DNA of 64,000 nt from WHUA01 sp963711215 (GTDB taxonomy: Bacteria; Pseudomonadota; Alphaproteobacteria; UBA8366), in contig CAVQDH010000011.1 in assembly GCA_963711215.1 (NCBI GenBank), positions 196,568 to 260,567 on the forward strand, given 5' to 3'. A program made the position numbers and the translations under genes. Under the pieces are notes generated by a model that saw nothing but the letters and a program-made list of their open reading frames with translations, had not been told where the DNA came from and searched no databases. Every line of letters begins with the position of its first letter. Within the stretch, counting starts at the first letter, position 1. This document shows positions 48,683 through 60,130 of the stretch, piece after piece.

Positions 48683-49537
48683 ATGCCCTACAAGAACCCG
48701 GACGCATTGGTGACCACCGCCTGGCTGGCCGAGCACCTGAACGATCCCGCCATCCGCATCGTCGACGGGTCGAGCTTCCTGCCGAACGTGCCGCGCGACG
48801 CGCATGCGGAATATCTGGCGAAGCACATCCCGGGCGCCGTGCTGGTCGATATCGAGGAGGTCTGCGACAGGGCCTCGCCGCTGCCCCACATGCTGCCGAA
48901 AGCGGAGGACTTCGCCGCGATGATGAGCGCGCGCGGCATCTCGAACGCCAACAAGGTCGTCGTCTACGACAGCCAGGGCGTGCGCACCTCGCCCCGCATC
49001 TGGTGGATGTTCCGCGTCTTCGGCCACGACAACGTCGCCGTGCTCGACGGCGGCCTGCCGAAATGGGAAGCGGAGGGCCGTCCGCTCGCGTCCGGCGACG
49101 CGAAGCCGCAGCCCGCGACCTTCAAGGCGGCGTTCCGGCCCGCCCTCGTGCGCAACGTCAGCCAGATGCTGGCGAACCAGGAGAAGCCCGCCGAGCTGGT
49201 CATCGATGCCCGCCCCGCCGGGCGCTTCGCCGGCACCGCGCCGGAGCCTCGCCCCGGCATCCCGAGCGGCCACATGCCGGGCTCGGTCAACATGCCGGTC
49301 GAGCTGGTGGTCGACAACGCGACCGGCTCCGTCCTGCCGGCCGAGGCCATCGCCGCGAATTTCGACAAGCTCGGCGTCACCCTCGGCAAGCCGGTGGTGA
49401 CCACCTGCGGCTCCGGCGTCGCCGCCTGCACGATCTCGCTCGGCCTGTTCCTGCTCGGCCAGAAGGACGCCCCGGTCTACGACGGCTCGTGGAGCGAGTG
49501 GGGCGCCCGCGCCGATACCGCGAAGCGGACGGCCTGA
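48683..49537 (+). CDS. sseA: 3-mercaptopyruvate/thiosulfate sulfurtransferase (tandem rhodanese)
   Basis: This 284-residue protein has two rhodanese domains. The first (1-135) has WLAEHLNDPAIRIVDGS and VVVYDSQGVRTSPRIWWMFRVFGHDNVAVLDGG. The second (about 155-284) has LVIDARPAGRFAGTAPEPRPGIPSGHMPGSVNMP and the active-site loop VTTCGSGVAACTISLGL, where CGSGVAA marks the mercaptopyruvate type. It transfers sulfur to cyanide or thiols. The start at 48683 follows an AAGGAA. A longer frame from 48527 includes cassette sequence and is unlikely. Confidence 0.93.
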   Translation: MPYKNPDALVTTAWLAEHLNDPAIRIVDGSSFLPNVPRDAHAEYLAKHIPGAVLVDIEEVCDRASPLPHMLPKAEDFAAMMSARGISNANKVVVYDSQGVRTSPRIWWMFRVFGHDNVAVLDGGLPKWEAEGRPLASGDAKPQPATFKAAFRPALVRNVSQMLANQEKPAELVIDARPAGRFAGTAPEPRPGIPSGHMPGSVNMPVELVVDNATGSVLPAEAIAANFDKLGVTLGKPVVTTCGSGVAACTISLGLFLLGQKDAPVYDGSWSEWGARADTAKRTA

Positions 49538-49580
49538 ATGCGGCTGCATGGATTCCACTTGGGAGCGACAGCTCATATCT

Positions 49581-49745
49581 CCCTCCCCCCTTGCGGGGGA
49601 GGGTCGGGGTGGGGGGTATACGAGGACCGGTCGCAGCGTGCCCATACCCCCCACCTAAATCCTCCCCCGCACGCGGCCGGTGTCGACCGGCCGCGTGCTT
49701 TGGAAGAGCGGCGCGCGGCGACACGCGCGCCGCAAGGGGGGAGGA
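49581..49745. repeat. Composite palindromic intergenic repeat, copy interrupted by a 63-bp element
   Basis: Second copy of the repeat at 36933-37040, in the opposite overall context: CCCTCCCCCC-TTGC-GGGGGAGGG (49581-49603), TCGGGGTGGGGGG, spacer, CCCCCCACCTAAAT and the stem CCTCCCCCGCA (49661-49671) whose other arm AGGGGGGAGGA resumes only at 49735. The loop is interrupted by 49672-49734. Confidence 0.8.
49672..49734. mobile_element. 63-bp double-palindrome element inserted in the repeat loop
   Basis: The insert holds two near-perfect palindromes (GCGGCCGGT/ACCGGCCGC and GCGGCGCG/CGCGCGCC) joined by GCTTTGGAAGA. It is flanked by direct repeats CCGCA (49667-49671 and 49730-49734), and the intact repeat at 37025-37035 has a single GCA at this place. 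Confidence 0.55.
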
Positions 49746-49795
49746 CTTTGCGGGAGCACGGCGCCGATCCGCGCGCGGAAAGGCCGGCATAGCCG

Positions 49796-50399
49796 ATGCA
49801 CGGAAGCCAGGACTATCTCGACGTGACGGTGACCCAGCTCGAGAGCGGCCGGCCCGCGGCGCGTGCAGCCATCCGGCCGCCGGTCCTGCAGCATCCGCTG
49901 ACCTTCCAGCGCGCGCACGAGCCGACGCCCTCCTTTTACCGCTACCTCTACCAGACGGTCGGGGAGCCCTGGCTGTGGTTCGAGCGGCGGCGCTTCGACG
50001 ACGACGCGCTGCGCGCCATCATCCAGGACAAGAATATCGGCGTCTACGTGCTCTATTGCGGCGGCGTGCCGGCCGGCTTCGCGGAGATCGATGCGCGGAT
50101 GCAGGGCAGCAAGCCGCGCGACGCCACGCTCCTCGCTTATTTCGGCCTGGTGCCGGACTTCATCGGCCGCGGGCTCGGGCGCTTCTTCCTGGAAGCCACC
50201 ATCTCGGTCGCCTGGGAGCAGTTTCCCGCCGGCCGCCTGATCGTGCGAACCTGCACCCTCGACCACCCCGCCGCGCTGCCGCTTTACCAGAAATGCGGCT
50301 TCGTGCCGACCGGTCAGCAATCGACCCGCATCCTCGACCCGCGCAAGGCGGGCCTGCTTGCCGGCCGATGCCGGACCGGGGCATATCCTGGCGCGATAA
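49796..50399 (+). CDS. GNAT family N-acetyltransferase, C-terminal end uncertain
   Basis: This acetyl-CoA-dependent transferase is about 200 residues long. ARIQ-type core strands read VYVLYCGGVPAGFAEID, the acetyl-CoA loop is LVPDFIGRGLGRFFLEATISVAWE (motif RGLGR) and the late YQKCGFVPTGQQSTRIL is the usual YxKxGF element. The uncorrected frame runs on into the aconitase gene with unnatural Arg-rich sequence, so a base is probably lost after ILDPRK; the next stop is the TAA at 50397-50399. The substrate is unknown. Confidence 0.8.
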
Positions 50400-50438
50400 G
50401 AAAACGCAGGCGTCGGCACCTATTGGGAGATCAAACGC

Positions 50439-53104
<2,666 letters not shown>

Positions 53105-53206
53105 CGCGGCGCGCGCCGAGGGCTATCGGAACAAATAGCCGTTTCGTGGAAAAAAAGGGTGATGGGCTTCGCGTCCGGCCCCGGCTCCGGTACCATGGCC
53201 TTCGGA

Positions 53207-53285
53207 ACCTCATGCTGAGCCTGTCGAAGCGTGAGCGGCTTGATGCAACGGAGCGGCCTCATCCATCGACGGGCTCAGGATGAGG
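53207..53285. repeat. GAGCCTGTCGA-type inverted repeat pair
   Basis: CTGAGCCTGTCGAAG near the left and TCGACGGGCTCAGGATGAGG on the right form facing arms about 35 bp apart. The same motif is at 61107-61240. The open frame of the next gene extends into this repeat. Confidence 0.75.
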
Positions 53286-53311
53286 CGCGGATACGTGATC
53301 GACGACGAGCC

Positions 53312-54832
53312 GTGCAGAAGACTGACTTCGACATCGAAAACCGGCTCCGCAAGGCGGAAATGCTCAGGGGCCAAAAGCGTTTCCGGGACGCGGCGGACAT
53401 CTATCAGGCGATCCTGAAGGCCAAGCCGGAGCACGCGGAAACGCTTTACCAGCTCGGCGTCATGGCCAACATGACGGGACAGCACGCGCTGGCTGCCGAT
53501 GTCATTTCCCGCGCCGTGCGCGCCGCCGGCAGCGCCGGCGTCCGATACCTGCCCGAGCTCGCCCCGGCGCTCGCGCTCTCGGGCCGGCATGAGGAGGCCC
53601 TCGCCGCCTTTCGCCGGGTGACCGATGCGCGGCCGAGCGACGCGGCGGCGCATTACAACATGGGCAACCTGCTCAACAGCATGGGCAAGCCGGAGGAAGC
53701 CGCGAAGGCGTTCCGGCGGGCGGCGGCGCTGTCGCCGGACTTCGTCGAGGCCCATGCCAACCTCGGCGCGACGCTACATCTCGCCAAGCGATACGAGGAG
53801 GCTATCGTCGCCTATCGCCGGGCGCTGGAGAAGCTGCCCGGCAACGCCGATCTGCATCACAATCTGGGCGCCGTCTACCGCGCGATCGGGCGGCACGACG
53901 CGGCGGCGAACTGCTATCGCGAAGCGCTCCGCCTCGCCCCCCACCGGCTGGAATTCGAGGAGCGGCTGGCGGCGACCCTCCAGGACCTGGGCGACTACGA
54001 AGCCGCCGTCGAAGCGTACCAGCGCGTGCTGATCCACGCACCCGCCTCGGTCGACGTGAACAAGGGGCTGGCGGAGACGCTGATCGGCGCCGGCAGGCCC
54101 GAGGAAGCGGTCACGCTCTGCGACGACTTTCTGGCCCGCCGCGGCTACAACAGCGCCATCCTCTGCTGCAAGGCGATCGCGCTCGGCGAGCGCGGCGAAG
54201 AAGCGGCCGCGCGCCGGATCATGGACCTGGACCGGTTCATCCGGCCCTGCCGGATCGAGCCGCCGACCGGGTTCCGCAGTCTCGCCGCCTTCAACGCGGA
54301 GATCGAGCGGGAGATCCGCGCCCATGAAAGCCTCGATTTCGAGCCGGCCGGCCTGGCCACCTCCATGGGCTTCCAGACCGGCAAGCTGCTCGAGCATCCG
54401 AGCTACGCCATCGGGCTGCTCGCCCTGATGATCAACGGCGCGGTGCGCGGCTATATCGACTGCCTTCCGGACGATCCCAATCATCCCTTCGTCGCCAACG
54501 CGCCGGCGCGCTGGACGCTCAACGGCTGGGGCGTGATCCTGAAGGCGCAGGGCCATCAGCGCCCGCATATCCACCCGTCCGGATGGCTGAGCGGCGTCTA
54601 CTATGTCCGCGTGCCGGCCAGCATCGTCGCCGGATCGCAGCAAGGGCTGATCGAGTTCGGCAAGCCGCCGGCGAATATCGGCTGCCGCCATGCGCATCAC
54701 ACCCGCCGCGTCACGCCCGAGGCAGGCCGCATGCTGCTGTTCCCGTCCTACGTCTATCACCACACCATCCCGTTCGAAGACAGCGAGAACCGCATCAGCT
54801 TCGCCTTCGACGTCGTGCCGGTGAAGGGATAG
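53312..54832 (+). CDS. TPR protein with 2OG-Fe(II) oxygenase-like C-terminal domain
   Basis: The N-terminal two thirds (about residues 10-320) are TPR repeats: DAADIYQAILKAKPEHAETLYQLG, AAHYNMGNLLNSMGKPEEAAKAFRRAAAL, LHHNLGAVYRAIGRHDAAANCYREALRL. The C-terminal part (about 330-506) has RPHIHPSGWLSGVYYV, with the HxH/D-like metal residues, a distal His in YVYHHTIPF and the 2OG Arg in ENRISFAFDV, as in the 2OG-FeII_Oxy_5 family. It may hydroxylate a protein or glycan partner. The frame opens at 53231, but that part is the palindromic repeat, so I prefer the GTG at 53312. Confidence 0.85.
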   Translation: MQKTDFDIENRLRKAEMLRGQKRFRDAADIYQAILKAKPEHAETLYQLGVMANMTGQHALAADVISRAVRAAGSAGVRYLPELAPALALSGRHEEALAAFRRVTDARPSDAAAHYNMGNLLNSMGKPEEAAKAFRRAAALSPDFVEAHANLGATLHLAKRYEEAIVAYRRALEKLPGNADLHHNLGAVYRAIGRHDAAANCYREALRLAPHRLEFEERLAATLQDLGDYEAAVEAYQRVLIHAPASVDVNKGLAETLIGAGRPEEAVTLCDDFLARRGYNSAILCCKAIALGERGEEAAARRIMDLDRFIRPCRIEPPTGFRSLAAFNAEIEREIRAHESLDFEPAGLATSMGFQTGKLLEHPSYAIGLLALMINGAVRGYIDCLPDDPNHPFVANAPARWTLNGWGVILKAQGHQRPHIHPSGWLSGVYYVRVPASIVAGSQQGLIEFGKPPANIGCRHAHHTRRVTPEAGRMLLFPSYVYHHTIPFEDSENRISFAFDVVPVKG

Positions 54833-54990
54833 CGGCGGCCGCGCGCGCGATTTCATTGCGCAGCCGGTTCTGATCTATACTTCAAGTCAAGTCCCTGTGC
54901 GGCAAGGCGTCCCTCGCCCGGCGCGAGCCGCCGCGCAGCCATGCATCAAGCAACAAAGGCCCCGCGCGGGCTATCAGGGAGTGTCCAGGC

Positions 54991-56099
54991 ATGAGCATCA
55001 AAATTCTTCGTGCGGCCGTGATCATTGCGGCAACCGCGGCAATGACCGCGCCGGCGATGGCCGAAAAGGTCAGCTTCGCCGGCAAGCGGATCGAAATCGT
55101 CGTTCCCGGCCGCGAAGGCAGCGGCAACGACGTCTATGCCCGCATCTTCGCGCCCTTCTTCAAAAAGCATCTCCCCGGCGAGCCCGACGTCATCGTCCTC
55201 AACCTTCCCGGCTCGGGCACCATTGCCGGCGCGAACAAGTTCCAGCAGACCGCGAAGCCGGACGGCATGACGATCATTTCCGTCACGTCCTCGACCATAT
55301 CGAATTTCACGCTGCGCGATCCGCGGGTGCGCTACAAGCTGCAGACCTGGATCCCGATCATCCTGTCGCCGCAGGGCTCGGTCTTCTACGTGTCCTCGAG
55401 CCTGGGCGTGAAAGGGCCGCAGGATCTGCCGAAGCTGAAGCATATGAAGCTGGTCTACGGCGGCAACAGCCCGACCTCGGCCGACCTCCGCATCACGCTG
55501 AGCCTGGGCCTGCTCGGCATCCTGCCGAAGACGCATGTCTGGGGCACCGACCGCGGCCCGGCCCGCATGGCGCTCGAGCGCGGCGAGCTGAACGCCAATT
55601 ACGACACGACGCCGGGGTTCCTGAAGAACGCCAAGCCGCTGCAGGATGAAGGCAAGATCGTCCCGATGTTCACCCTCGGCGTGCTCGACAAGTCGGGCAA
55701 CTTCGTGCGCGATCCGAACTTCCCGAACCTGCCGAGCTTCTACGAGGCCTACCAGACGATGAACGGCGGCAAGAAGCCCTCCGGCCCATCCTACGACGCC
55801 TGGAAGAACCTGATCCAAATCGGCGTGATGGCGAACAAGTTCTTCGCGCTCCCCGCCGGGCACGCCGAAGGACATCGTCGAGACCTACCGCGACGACCGC
55901 ACAGGAGATCCTCAAGGACCCCGAATTCCGGAAGCACGCCGAAATCATCGTCGGCGGCTACGATCAGGTGATCGGCGACGACGCGCTGCCGATCATCAAG
56001 GAGGCGACGACCTTCAGCCCCGACGCCTGGACCTGGCTCGACGGCTGGCTCAAGAAGAACTACGGCGTGTCGCTGACCAAGGCGAAGAAGAAAAAATAG
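54991..56099 (+). CDS. Orphan Bug-type periplasmic receptor 2 (tandem copy A), two frameshifts
   Basis: This protein of about 369 residues has a signal peptide (RAAVIIAATAAMTAPAMA). FAGKRIEIVVPGREGSGNDVYARIF, VIVLNLPGSGTIAGANKFQQ and LVYGGNSPTSADLRITL are the ligand-binding loops. Compared with the intact copy B, there is one extra base in GCCGGGCACG near 55858 and another near 55893, which together move the frame by two; the tail EFRKHAE and YGVSLTKAKKKK then match to a TAG at 56097-56099. No transporter membrane genes are nearby. It probably binds a carboxylate in the periplasm. Confidence 0.87.
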
Positions 56100-56282
56100 G
56101 GCCGGACAGTCGTGATCCATGCCGCCGCGCGGTGCGTGATTTCATTGCGCAGCCGGTCCTGATCTATACTTCAGGTCCAGCCCCGCGCGGCCTGGCGTGA
56201 ATCGCTCAACGTGCACCGCCGTCCGCGCAGCCATGCATCAAGCAACAAAGGCCCCCACGGGGGCCAGAGGGAGTGTCCAGGC

Positions 56283-57392
56283 ATGCTCTGCAAAGCCCTT
56301 CGTGCGGCCGTGATCATCGCGGCCGCCGCAGCGATAACGACGCCGGCGATGGCCCAGAAGGTCAATTTCGCCGGCAAGCGGATCGAAATCGTGGTTCCCA
56401 GCCGCGAGGGCGGCGGCACCGACGTCTATGCCCGCATCTTCGCACCCTTTTTCAAGAAGTATCTCCCGGGCACACCCGACGTGATCGTGCTCAATCTTCC
56501 CGGCGCGGGCACCATCGCCGGCGCGAACAAGTTCCAGCAGACCGCGAAGCCCAACGGCATGACGGTCATTGCCGTTACCTCCTCGACCGTGTCCAACTTC
56601 ACGCTGCGCGATCCGCGGGTGCGCTACAAGCTGCAGACTTGGATCCCGATCATCCTGTCGCCGGAGGGCTCTGTCTTCTACGTATCCACGAGCCTGGGCG
56701 TGAAAGGGCCGCAGGATCTGCCGAAGCTGAAGGGGAAGAAGCTGGTCTACGGCGGTAACAGCCCGACCTCGGCCGACCTCCGCATCATTCTCGCCCTGGG
56801 CCTGCTCGGCATCCTGCCGAAGACCCATGTCTGGGGCATCGAGCGCGGCCCCGCCCGCATGGCGTTCGAGCGCGGCGAGGTCAACGTCGACTACGACACG
56901 ACACCGGCCTTCCTGAAGAATGCCAAGCCGCTGCAGGACCAGGGCAAAATGGTCCCGATGTTCACCCTCGGCGTCGTCGACAAGTCGGGCAACTTCGTCC
57001 GCGATCCGAACTTCCCGAACCTGCCGAGCTTCTACGAGGCCTACCAGATGATGAACGGCGGCAAGAAGCCCTCCGGCCCATCCTTCGACGCCTGGAAGAA
57101 CCTGTTTCAGATGGGCGTGATGGCGAACAAGTTCTTCGCGCTCCCCGCCGGCACGCCGAAGGACATCGTCGAGACCTATCGCGCGACGGCGCAGGAGATC
57201 CTCAAGGACCCCGAATTCCGGAAACACGCCGAAAACATCGTCGGCGGCTACGACCAGTTGATCGGCGACGACGCGTTGCCGAACATCAAGGAAGCGACGA
57301 CCATCAGCCCCGAGGCCTGGAACTGGCTCGACAGCTGGCTCAAGAAGAACTACGGCGTATCGCTGACGAAGGCGAAGAAAAAGAAAACCTGA
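56283..57392 (+). CDS. Orphan Bug-type periplasmic receptor 3 (tandem copy B)
   Basis: This intact 369-residue copy has a signal peptide (RAAVIIAAAAAITTPAMA), then FAGKRIEIVVPSREGGGTDVYARIF, NLPGAGTIAGANKFQQTAKP, LVYGGNSPTSADLRIIL and LPAGTPKDIVETYRATAQEILKDPEFRKHAE. It differs from copy A mostly by conservative changes (SREGGGTD for GREGSGND in the first binding loop), which could alter the ligand. GGGAG stands 10 nt before the ATG; the upstream ATG at 56211 lies within the repeated leader and is not used. It is the template that shows copy A to be frameshifted. Confidence 0.92.
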   Translation: MLCKALRAAVIIAAAAAITTPAMAQKVNFAGKRIEIVVPSREGGGTDVYARIFAPFFKKYLPGTPDVIVLNLPGAGTIAGANKFQQTAKPNGMTVIAVTSSTVSNFTLRDPRVRYKLQTWIPIILSPEGSVFYVSTSLGVKGPQDLPKLKGKKLVYGGNSPTSADLRIILALGLLGILPKTHVWGIERGPARMAFERGEVNVDYDTTPAFLKNAKPLQDQGKMVPMFTLGVVDKSGNFVRDPNFPNLPSFYEAYQMMNGGKKPSGPSFDAWKNLFQMGVMANKFFALPAGTPKDIVETYRATAQEILKDPEFRKHAENIVGGYDQLIGDDALPNIKEATTISPEAWNWLDSWLKKNYGVSLTKAKKKKT

Positions 57393-57546
57393 GGACGCGC
57401 GATCGGCACGACCCTTCACGCATCGCCGCGACAGCCTGTCCGTCACCGGCGGCCTGTCGCGGCGAACGGCGCGTTGTGATATTCAATCCGATATGGCGAC
57501 GGCGCGCCGTCTCCCAGAAGCGAAGCAACGTCGAGGGACGGAACCC

Positions 57547-58386
57547 ATGCTGACGATCGATGCCCAGGTACATGCCTATGAACGCGACCGCCCCGAACGG
57601 CCCTGGGTCTCGACGCTTGTCGGCCCGCCGGAGGTCACCGGCGACGACATGGTCGCGGCGATGGACGAAGTCGGCGTCGACGGCGCCTTGCTCGTCTCGC
57701 CCTACGCGATGTACCGCTTCGACGCCAGCTACGCGCTCGAGGTCTACGCAAAGCATCCCGGCCGGTTTGGCCTGATCAAGCCGGTCGATCCGACCGATCC
57801 GGCGGTCGCCGAAACGGTCGCGGACTGGGCCGCGACGAAAGGCACGGTGGGTGTCCGCCTTATGCTTGCCTATGGCGACCCGATCGACCCCGGATCGCCC
57901 GGCCTCAAGCGCGTGTTTGACGCCGCCGCCCGCCACGGGCTGCCGCTCAATATCCTGTGCTGGGGACGACTGGAGCTGGCCGATGCGCTCGCCGCCAAAT
58001 TCCCCGATACGCAGATCGTCATCGATCACCTCGGCCTGAAGCAGCCCTACCATCCGCCGGCGCCGGAGAAGCCGTTCGGCGACCTTCCCAAGCTCCTCAA
58101 GCTGGCGCAATACGGCAATGTCGCGGTGAAGATCACCGGCGCCTGCACGCTGTCCCACGCGCCCTTTCCCTATGACGATATCTGGGACCCGCTCGGCCGG
58201 ATCTTCGACGCCTTCGGCTTCGCCCGCTGCCTGTGGGGCACCGACTGGACCCGCGCCTCCAACGTGGTGTCCTATAAGGAGGGGGTGGAGCCCTTCCGTC
58301 TCACCGACCGTATCTCGGACAGCGACCGGGCCACGCTGATGGGCGGCGCGCTGCAGAAGATCTACAAATGGGCGCCGAGGAAATAG
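57547..58386 (+). CDS. Amidohydrolase-2 family metal-dependent hydrolase
   Basis: This 279-residue TIM-barrel enzyme starts LTIDAQVHAYERDRPERPW, where D-x-x-V-H replaces the usual DxHxH, as in the 2-pyrone-4,6-dicarboxylate lactonase group. IVIDHLGLKQPYH carries the conserved His after strand 5, and CLWGTDWTRASN the metal/base Asp of strand 8. It likely hydrolyses a lactone or decarboxylates an aromatic-derived acid. GAGGGACGG is just upstream of the ATG; the earlier ATG at 57493 is less likely. It follows the receptor pair by 154 bp and may act on the imported acid. Confidence 0.87.
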   Translation: MLTIDAQVHAYERDRPERPWVSTLVGPPEVTGDDMVAAMDEVGVDGALLVSPYAMYRFDASYALEVYAKHPGRFGLIKPVDPTDPAVAETVADWAATKGTVGVRLMLAYGDPIDPGSPGLKRVFDAAARHGLPLNILCWGRLELADALAAKFPDTQIVIDHLGLKQPYHPPAPEKPFGDLPKLLKLAQYGNVAVKITGACTLSHAPFPYDDIWDPLGRIFDAFGFARCLWGTDWTRASNVVSYKEGVEPFRLTDRISDSDRATLMGGALQKIYKWAPRK

Positions 58387-58407
58387 CGACGGTCATCGGG
58401 CAAGGTC

Positions 58408-58969
58408 ATGGCGATCACCAACAGCACGACCCGTTTCGGCCTGGTCAGCAAGTTCTTCCACTGGGCGGTCTTTCTGCTGTTCGTGAACCAGTACCTTACG
58501 GGCGTCCTGATGATGCGCATGGAGCGCGGGCATCTCGTGGCGGGCTTCGCGCAGGGCGACTTCTACACCTGGCACAAGTCGGTCGGCCTCGTGATCCTGG
58601 CCCTCGTGCTGCTGCGCATCACCTGGCGCAAGACGACGCGCCTGCCGGACTGGCCCGCGACGCTGGCGCCGTGGGAGCAGAGCGCGCTCAAATGGACCGA
58701 GCGCGATGCTGTATCTCTGCATGGTCCTCATGCCGCTCTCGGGCTACGTCTTCACGCTCGCCGGCGGGTTCAATTTCAAGCTGTTCGGGGTCGTGGCGCT
58801 GCCGCAGCTCATCGCCAAGAACCATGCGCTCGCCACCACCGCGCAGTTCATCCACGCGGCGACCGCCTTCATCATCGTCGCCACCGTGGCGCTGCATCTC
58901 GCGCTCGGGCTGAAGCGCCATCTCGTCGACAAGGACAGCTTCCTGCACCGCATGCTGCCCTTCCGATAG
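58408..58969 (+). CDS. Cytochrome b561-type membrane protein, one frameshift
   Basis: This four-helix dihaem b protein has about 186 residues. Helix 1 has SKFFHWAVFLLFVNQYLTG, helix 2 FYTWHKSVGLVILALVLLRI, then (after an indel near 58700) LYLCMVLMPLSGYVFTLAGG and helix 4 FIHAATAFIIVATVALHLALGLKRHLV. His in FHW, WHK, FIH and ALH are the likely haem ligands. Such proteins carry electrons within the inner membrane. It begins 21 bp after the amidohydrolase stop and is convergent with the lipoprotein gene. Confidence 0.9.
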
Positions 58970-58976
58970 ACCGCAG

Positions 58977-59630
58977 TCAGGGCGTTGCCGGCCGTTTCAA
59001 CGTGCGCTTGAGCACGTCGTCGATCTCGCCGAGGCATTCCTTCAGGATTTCGCCCCAATGCGCGTCCGAGGCGTCGGGCCGGAACATCCATTCGTTGCCC
59101 CGCAGCCGACGCTCGCCATAGTCCGCCAGCGGCCAGTCGCCGCCGAGATGCAGGTCGACGGCGCATTCATAGTAGTGGAGCGCGACCGGTTCCGGCGGCA
59201 CGAGAACGGTCCAAGCCCAGAACTTTTCCAGATCCGCGCCCAGGGGCTTCGCCGTGGCGAAGGCCGGATCGGCCTCGGTCACCACCCGGTAGCCCGACGC
59301 GCGGAGCGCGTTGGCGAGCGTCTGCCATGCCGCCTGCCTGACGCTCGTCTCCGGCGCAAGCAGGCGCAAACCATCCGTTTCGTCACTCAAACCGAAAACC
59401 CGCTGACGGAGGGCGCTGTCCGCGCTGCCCGCGGCACCGTCGAGCGACGGCACCGATGGCGCCGACGTTCCGGGCGCGAATTGGCGCTTATCCGTCACCG
59501 TCAGCCGGAACGCGTCGCCCGTTACCGGATTCGGCGTCGACGTAAGGCCCAGATCGGTACCGCCGGAATTGCCGGCACAGCCGCACGCTGTGACGCAGAG
59601 CAGAATTGCGATGAAGCGGCGCCCGCTCAT
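58977..59630 (-). CDS. Exported lipoprotein, hypothetical
   Basis: This 217-residue protein has a short signal and a possible lipobox (FIAILLCVTACGC). The mature part has LGLTSTPNPVTGDAFRLTVTDKRQFAPGTS and, later, ALHYYECAVDLHLGGDWPLADYG. I know no named family. Its start overlaps the stop of the GFA gene by four bases (ATGA), so it is translated after it. Periplasmic or outer-membrane location is inferred. Confidence 0.7.
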   Translation of the reverse strand: MSGRRFIAILLCVTACGCAGNSGGTDLGLTSTPNPVTGDAFRLTVTDKRQFAPGTSAPSVPSLDGAAGSADSALRQRVFGLSDETDGLRLLAPETSVRQAAWQTLANALRASGYRVVTEADPAFATAKPLGADLEKFWAWTVLVPPEPVALHYYECAVDLHLGGDWPLADYGERRLRGNEWMFRPDASDAHWGEILKECLGEIDDVLKRTLKRPATP

Positions 59631-60103
59631 GGCGCGTCGAGCAAGCCATGGCGGCGATGCCAGGCTTCGAGCGACTCATCAGGATAGCCCTCGAAGCTCT
59701 CATCCTTACGCCGTATATCGGGGCTTACCCAGCTCGCTTTCAAGTCCAGCAGGATGTGCACGCTCGACGGCGGTGCCGGCAGCGGCGTGTCGATGGCGCT
59801 GGCAAAGGGATGCACGAGGTCGGGCCAGCTCGGGTCCCAGACCCAGAGCGCCGAGCCGCATTTCTTGCAGAAACGGCGCTCGCCCTCGCTCGCGACGCCG
59901 TCGATCACGGCGTGGAACATGCCGATATGGCGCTTGCCCGTGACCTTGAGCGTCGCCGCCTTGGCGCCGAGATTGATCGCGTACCCCCCGCCGCCGGCCG
60001 ACTTGCGGCAGATCGAGCAGTAGCAGCGCATGAACGGCACCGGCGCATAGGCCTCGACCGAGAACTTCACCGCACCGCAATAGCAGGAACCGTCGAGATG
60101 CAT
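59627..60103 (-). CDS. GFA family zinc protein
   Basis: This 158-residue protein has zinc cysteines at GSCYCGAVKFS (start), MRCYCSICRKSAGGGGYAINLGAK and RRFCKKCGSALWVWDPSW, the usual three clusters of the Mss4-like fold. The RKSAGGGGYAINLG stretch is common to alphaproteobacterial members. Activity is not established for the group. It lies in a minus-strand run: BKACE (60131-61068), this gene, then the lipoprotein. Confidence 0.9.
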   Translation of the reverse strand: MHLDGSCYCGAVKFSVEAYAPVPFMRCYCSICRKSAGGGGYAINLGAKAATLKVTGKRHIGMFHAVIDGVASEGERRFCKKCGSALWVWDPSWPDLVHPFASAIDTPLPAPPSSVHILLDLKASWVSPDIRRKDESFEGYPDESLEAWHRRHGLLDAP

Positions 60104-60130
60104 GGCAGTCTCCTTCCTGTTCGGGCCGGC

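Larger units (their letters stand above)
54849..57392 (+). repeat. Tandem duplication of a receptor gene with its leader
   Basis: The unit starting GATTTCATTGCGCAGCCGGT at 54849 is repeated from 56138, about 1,290 bp later. Both the leader (CTGATCTATACTTCA, GCAGCCATGCATCAAGCAAC, GGGAGTGTCCAGGC) and the full coding region are repeated, with scattered substitutions concentrated in third codon positions. Confidence 0.9.
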
